A stretch of DNA of 64,000 nucleotides from Paraburkholderia acidipaludis NBRC 101816 (GTDB lineage: Bacteria > Pseudomonadota > Gammaproteobacteria > Burkholderiales > Burkholderiaceae). A program made the translations under genes and the position numbers. Below, one piece after another: positions 61,204 through 64,000 of this stretch; positions within the stretch are counted from its first letter, which is position 1; each line of letters begins with the position of its first letter. The notes below the pieces were generated by a model. That model did no database searches and was not told the DNA's origin. It was given only the letters and a program-made list of their open reading frames with translations. The stretch spans positions 494,997 to 558,996 of the forward strand of contig NZ_BAXZ01000003.1 in NCBI RefSeq assembly GCF_000684975.1, written 5' to 3'.

Positions 61204-61502
61204 GGCGATATCCCTGAGACAGTAACGAGGGTTGTGAAGACATTCCCCATTTCGGGGGCGTCGGCTCTTGCTCGAGCAGGTAACGACAGCATATCGGCCG
61301 GGGGCGAAGCATAAAAATATCTTGATGGCATGCGCGGGATGCCTTTTTGGTATCTGGCCCTTGAACCTTACGATTGGCCTGCCATGCGTGGAAGTCATGG
61401 CCAGGATGCCATCATTGTATTTTTCGGGGCGTGAACGGTTCCCTACACTGCGGTTCATGCGGTCGAACGACCCTCCGCCAACCCGTGCAAGGAATCACGA
61501 TC

Positions 61503-62273
61503 ATGAGCAACGTCGAACAACAAACCGTCCTCTCCGTGAAGCATTGGACCGATACGCTTTTCAGCTTCACCTGCACCCGCGACACGTCGTTTCGCTTCGA
61601 AAACGGCCAGTTCACGATGGTCGGCATGGAAGTCGAGGGCCGGCCGCTCATGCGGGCATACAGCATTGCCAGCGCCAATTACGAAGAGGATCTCGAGTTC
61701 TTCAGCATCAAGGTGCCGAACGGTCCGCTGACCTCGCGCCTGCAGCATCTGAAGGAGGGCGACCCGATCCTCATCGGCAAGCGCCCGAGCGGCACGCTGA
61801 TCGTCGACAATCTGCTGCCCGGCAAGACGCTGTGGATGCTTTCGACGGGTACGGGCCTCGCCCCCTTTCTGAGCGTGATTCGCGACCCGTCGGTCTACGA
61901 CCGCTTCGATCGCATCGTGCTGACGCATACGTGCCGTAACGTCCGCGAGCTGGCCTATCGCGAACACATCACGGAGGCGCTGCCGCAGCACGAGTTCCTG
62001 GGCGAATCCGTGCGCGACAAGCTCATCTACTACCCGAGCGTCACGCGCGAGGACTTCCGGAACCGCGGACGCATCACCGAACTGATCGCTTCGGGCAAGC
62101 TGTTCGACGATCTCGGCGTCGCGCCGTTTTCGCCGGAAAGCGACCGGCTGATGCTGTGCGGCAGCGCGCAGATGCTGAAGGACACCCGGGCGCTGCTCGA
62201 AGCGCGCGGATTCGAGGAAGGCAGCCAGGCCTCGCCGGGGCATTTCGTCATCGAGCGCGCGTTTGCATCCTGA
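61503..62273 (+). CDS. fpr: Ferredoxin--NADP reductase
   Basis: The product is 256 residues from the ATG at 61503 (AGGA nine bases upstream). The FAD-binding motif is MRAYSIASANYEEDLEFF and the NADP region begins TLWMLSTGTGLAPFLSVIRD; the C-terminus ends GHFVIERAFAS, as in FPR-type plant/bacterial reductases. It passes electrons between NADPH and ferredoxin or flavodoxin and supports Fe-S repair under oxidative stress. It is divergent from the DoxDA gene, sharing a 299-base promoter region. Confidence 0.95.
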   Translation: MSNVEQQTVLSVKHWTDTLFSFTCTRDTSFRFENGQFTMVGMEVEGRPLMRAYSIASANYEEDLEFFSIKVPNGPLTSRLQHLKEGDPILIGKRPSGTLIVDNLLPGKTLWMLSTGTGLAPFLSVIRDPSVYDRFDRIVLTHTCRNVRELAYREHITEALPQHEFLGESVRDKLIYYPSVTREDFRNRGRITELIASGKLFDDLGVAPFSPESDRLMLCGSAQMLKDTRALLEARGFEEGSQASPGHFVIERAFAS

Positions 62274-62328
62274 GTTGCGTTCCGGATTGCGCAGTCACTC
62301 TCACCTGTATCCATCAACGGGATTCGCC

Positions 62329-62895
62329 ATGAAAGTCATCCAGTCACTCGCCGCCGCCACGCTGATCGCCGCCACGGCGGTGTCGTTCCAGGCGCATGCA
62401 CAGCAGTCCGAACCGCAAGGCTTCTGGACCACGCCCACGATCCAGGGCTACGGCCCGATCCATTTCCTGCCCGATTCGGCGTTCAAGCCGCAGGCGGACC
62501 ACACCTACAAGATCGTGTTCTCGCTCACGCAGGGCTCGAAGTCGCCGGATACCGTCAATCCCGCGCTGGACCGCGTGGCGCGGACCGTCAATCTCTATGC
62601 GGCGGCCGGCGTGCCGCTCTCGCATCTGAAGTTCGTGGCAGTTGCCTCCGGCGCCGCGACTCCGCTCGTGCTCGACGACGCGCATTACCGCGCGGCCTAC
62701 GGCATCGCGAATCCGAACCTGCCGGTGATCGCGGAACTGAAGAAGGCCGGCGTGATCGTGTCCGTGTGCGGACAGGCCGTTGCCGAGCATCACTTCGGCT
62801 ACGACTGGGTCGCCTCCGACGTCACGCTCGCGCTTTCCGCGCTCACGACTGTCACGACGCTCGAGTCCGACGGTTACGTCCTGATGCCGCTTTGA
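62329..62895 (+). CDS. Periplasmic DsrE family protein
   Basis: The 188-residue product has a signal peptide (MKVIQSLAAATLIAATAVSF, cleavage after AHA). The mature domain has the DsrE/YchN beta-alpha fold: YKIVFSLTQGSKSPDTVNPA, LKFVAVASGAATPLVLDDAH and KKAGVIVSVCGQAVAEHHFG. The Cys in VSVCGQA is at the place where DsrE-like proteins carry a persulfide-forming Cys. Exported DsrE proteins are linked to thiosulfate or sulfide handling. It is 15 bases upstream of a binding-protein gene. Confidence 0.87.
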   Translation: MKVIQSLAAATLIAATAVSFQAHAQQSEPQGFWTTPTIQGYGPIHFLPDSAFKPQADHTYKIVFSLTQGSKSPDTVNPALDRVARTVNLYAAAGVPLSHLKFVAVASGAATPLVLDDAHYRAAYGIANPNLPVIAELKKAGVIVSVCGQAVAEHHFGYDWVASDVTLALSALTTVTTLESDGYVLMPL

Positions 62896-62910
62896 ACCTC
62901 GCTACCACGG

Positions 62911-63918
62911 ATGCCGATCATGCCTTCAACCAACACGATCCTTTGCGCGGCTATCATCGCAGCGCTGGGTGTATGCGGCGCGCCGCTGGCTCACGCGGCC
63001 GATGCCATGCCCGCGCCGGCCGCTTCCCAGAGCGTGTCGCCGCCGTGGCAACACGGTGAAAACGACGACGCGCCCCAGCGCGGCCTGGCGTTCACCGAGC
63101 CCGATGCGGACAATCTCGCCGACTTTCACGGCGATCCGCTGCATCCCGCGCTGGCGCTCTTCGTCGGCGGCAACTACTTCTTCGCGATGGCGCCGCTCGT
63201 GCACGCGTTCGAAGACAAATATCCCGAGTATCGCGGCCACGTGTACTGGGAAACGATTCCGCCGGGCCTGCTCGTGAAGCAGATGGAGAACGGCGGCACG
63301 GTGACCGTGGGCAACATGACGTGGACCGTGAAGCCCGACGTGTATCTCGCTGGCCTCAAAGCAGTGCAGAAGCAGATCGACGCCGGTAACGTCAAGGCGC
63401 CGGCGGTGCCCTATGCCACCAACACGCTGACGATCATGGTGCCGAAGGACAACCCGGCGCACATCACGGGTCTTGCCGATCTGGGCAAGCCGGACGTGCG
63501 GCTCGCGATGCCGAACCCCGAGTTCGAAGGCATTGCGCGGCAGATCAAGGCTTCGCTCGCGAAGGCCGGCGGCGATGCGCTGGTGACCAGCGTTTACACG
63601 ACGAAGGTGAGCGACGGCACGACGCTTCTCACGCATATCCATCACCGGCAGACGCCGCTGTGGATCATGCAGGGCAAGGTGCAGGCGGGCGTGACCTGGC
63701 AATCCGAAGCAATGTTCCAGGAGCAGGCCGGCCATGCGATTACGCACGTCGACATTCCGGATGCGCAGAACACGACGGCGATCTACGCGGGCGGCATGGC
63801 CGCGCATGCGCCGCATCCGCAGGCGGCGCAGCGCTGGCTGGCGTTCATCCGCTCGCCGCAGGGGCTGAAGATCTTCGAGCAGTACGGCTTCAAGCCCTAC
63901 ACGGGCGGCGCCGATTGA
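62911..63918 (+). CDS. Periplasmic ModA-like extracellular solute-binding protein
   Basis: The 335-residue product begins MPIMPSTNTILCAAIIAALG and a signal peptide ends after AHAADA. The mature protein has a type II binding-protein pattern: LALFVGGNYFFAMAPLVHAF, NTLTIMVPKDNPAHITGLAD, DVRLAMPNPEFEGIARQIKA and WLAFIRSPQGLKIFEQYGFK. This resembles molybdate-binding ModA and related oxyanion-binding proteins. No ABC transporter genes follow inside the window. Its pairing with DsrE, not with transporter genes, suggests a role in the sulfur locus. The start could also be three codons later. Confidence 0.83.
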   Translation: MPIMPSTNTILCAAIIAALGVCGAPLAHAADAMPAPAASQSVSPPWQHGENDDAPQRGLAFTEPDADNLADFHGDPLHPALALFVGGNYFFAMAPLVHAFEDKYPEYRGHVYWETIPPGLLVKQMENGGTVTVGNMTWTVKPDVYLAGLKAVQKQIDAGNVKAPAVPYATNTLTIMVPKDNPAHITGLADLGKPDVRLAMPNPEFEGIARQIKASLAKAGGDALVTSVYTTKVSDGTTLLTHIHHRQTPLWIMQGKVQAGVTWQSEAMFQEQAGHAITHVDIPDAQNTTAIYAGGMAAHAPHPQAAQRWLAFIRSPQGLKIFEQYGFKPYTGGAD

Positions 63919-64000
63919 GCGCGTAGCCGGACGGAGGCACCGGAGCAAGGAAAGACCGCGTCGCGCGCTCGTGCGCGGCGCGGCATTGATGGAGCGAATG

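Noticed and set aside
1..64000. CRISPR arrays, insertion sequences, rRNA genes
   Set aside because: I saw no repeated spaced units, transposase, or rRNA-like sequence anywhere in the window.
63989..64000. Possible start of a next gene at the right edge (ATG at 63989 or 63998)
   Set aside because: Only four or one codon is inside the window, so no reading frame can be judged.

Overview
The window is GC-rich (apart from one short patch) and densely coded. It reads like chromosome from a Burkholderiaceae bacterium (Burkholderia, Paraburkholderia or Caballeronia). The reasons are the gene content (NodT-type RND efflux operon, PGDYG and probable DUF3022 proteins, prkA-yeaH-spoVR operon, many LacI/LysR/IclR/TetR/Lrp regulators), strong GC3 bias, and frequent ATGA stop/start overlaps. 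The assignment is inference; no rRNA or complete tRNA is present to confirm it.

Layout. 1-2758: a PspA/IM30 gene followed by a TPR membrane protein that runs off the left edge, plus a ribbon-helix-helix-like protein. 3386-5902: penicillin-binding protein 1A. 5903-8150: a patch of visibly lower GC carrying an MqsR toxin, an MqsA antitoxin with a long C-terminal extension, and a third overlapping gene whose product looks like a small YbjN/chaperone-fold protein. All three sit behind one promoter whose -10 overlaps a perfect palindrome. 8151-14894: a three-gene RND efflux operon with a divergent TetR regulator and a large dyad between them. 14915-20902: small proteins, a ClC chloride channel with CBS domains, a glutathione transferase, and a YeiH transporter divergent from a LysR regulator. 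21003-24110: a 2-ketogluconate-type cluster (kinase, reductase, PtxS-like LacI regulator) behind a PtxS-like operator.

24250-31284: a YhfC-type membrane protease, small proteins, an Lrp regulator with a saccharopine dehydrogenase-like enzyme, an orphan cydX overlapping a P-loop kinase gene, a lipoprotein and CorA. 31555-35454: a ribose-type ABC ATPase and permease with a LacI regulator but no binding protein. 35682-37508: a chemoreceptor ending in a CheR-type pentapeptide. 37893-38654: a hydratase of the MhpD family. 39162-44248: prkA-yeaH-spoVR. 44442-46118: a SulP transporter.

46288-53188: a beta-glucoside operon (GH1 glucosidase, four ABC transporter genes, LacI regulator) with a perfect operator. 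53258-57603: an IclR regulator facing a minus-strand operon of an MFS carrier, a CaiB-type CoA-transferase and a short citrate-synthase-family lyase, which together suggest CoA-dependent cleavage of a citrate-like acid. 57899-59997: two secreted proteins. 60052-63918: a fused DoxD-DoxA thiosulfate:quinone oxidoreductase, a ferredoxin-NADP reductase, a periplasmic DsrE protein and a ModA-like periplasmic binding protein, probably a sulfur-oxidation locus that continues to the right.

The strongest candidate for an incompletely described system is the tripartite MqsRA-plus-chaperone-like module at 6161-7802.
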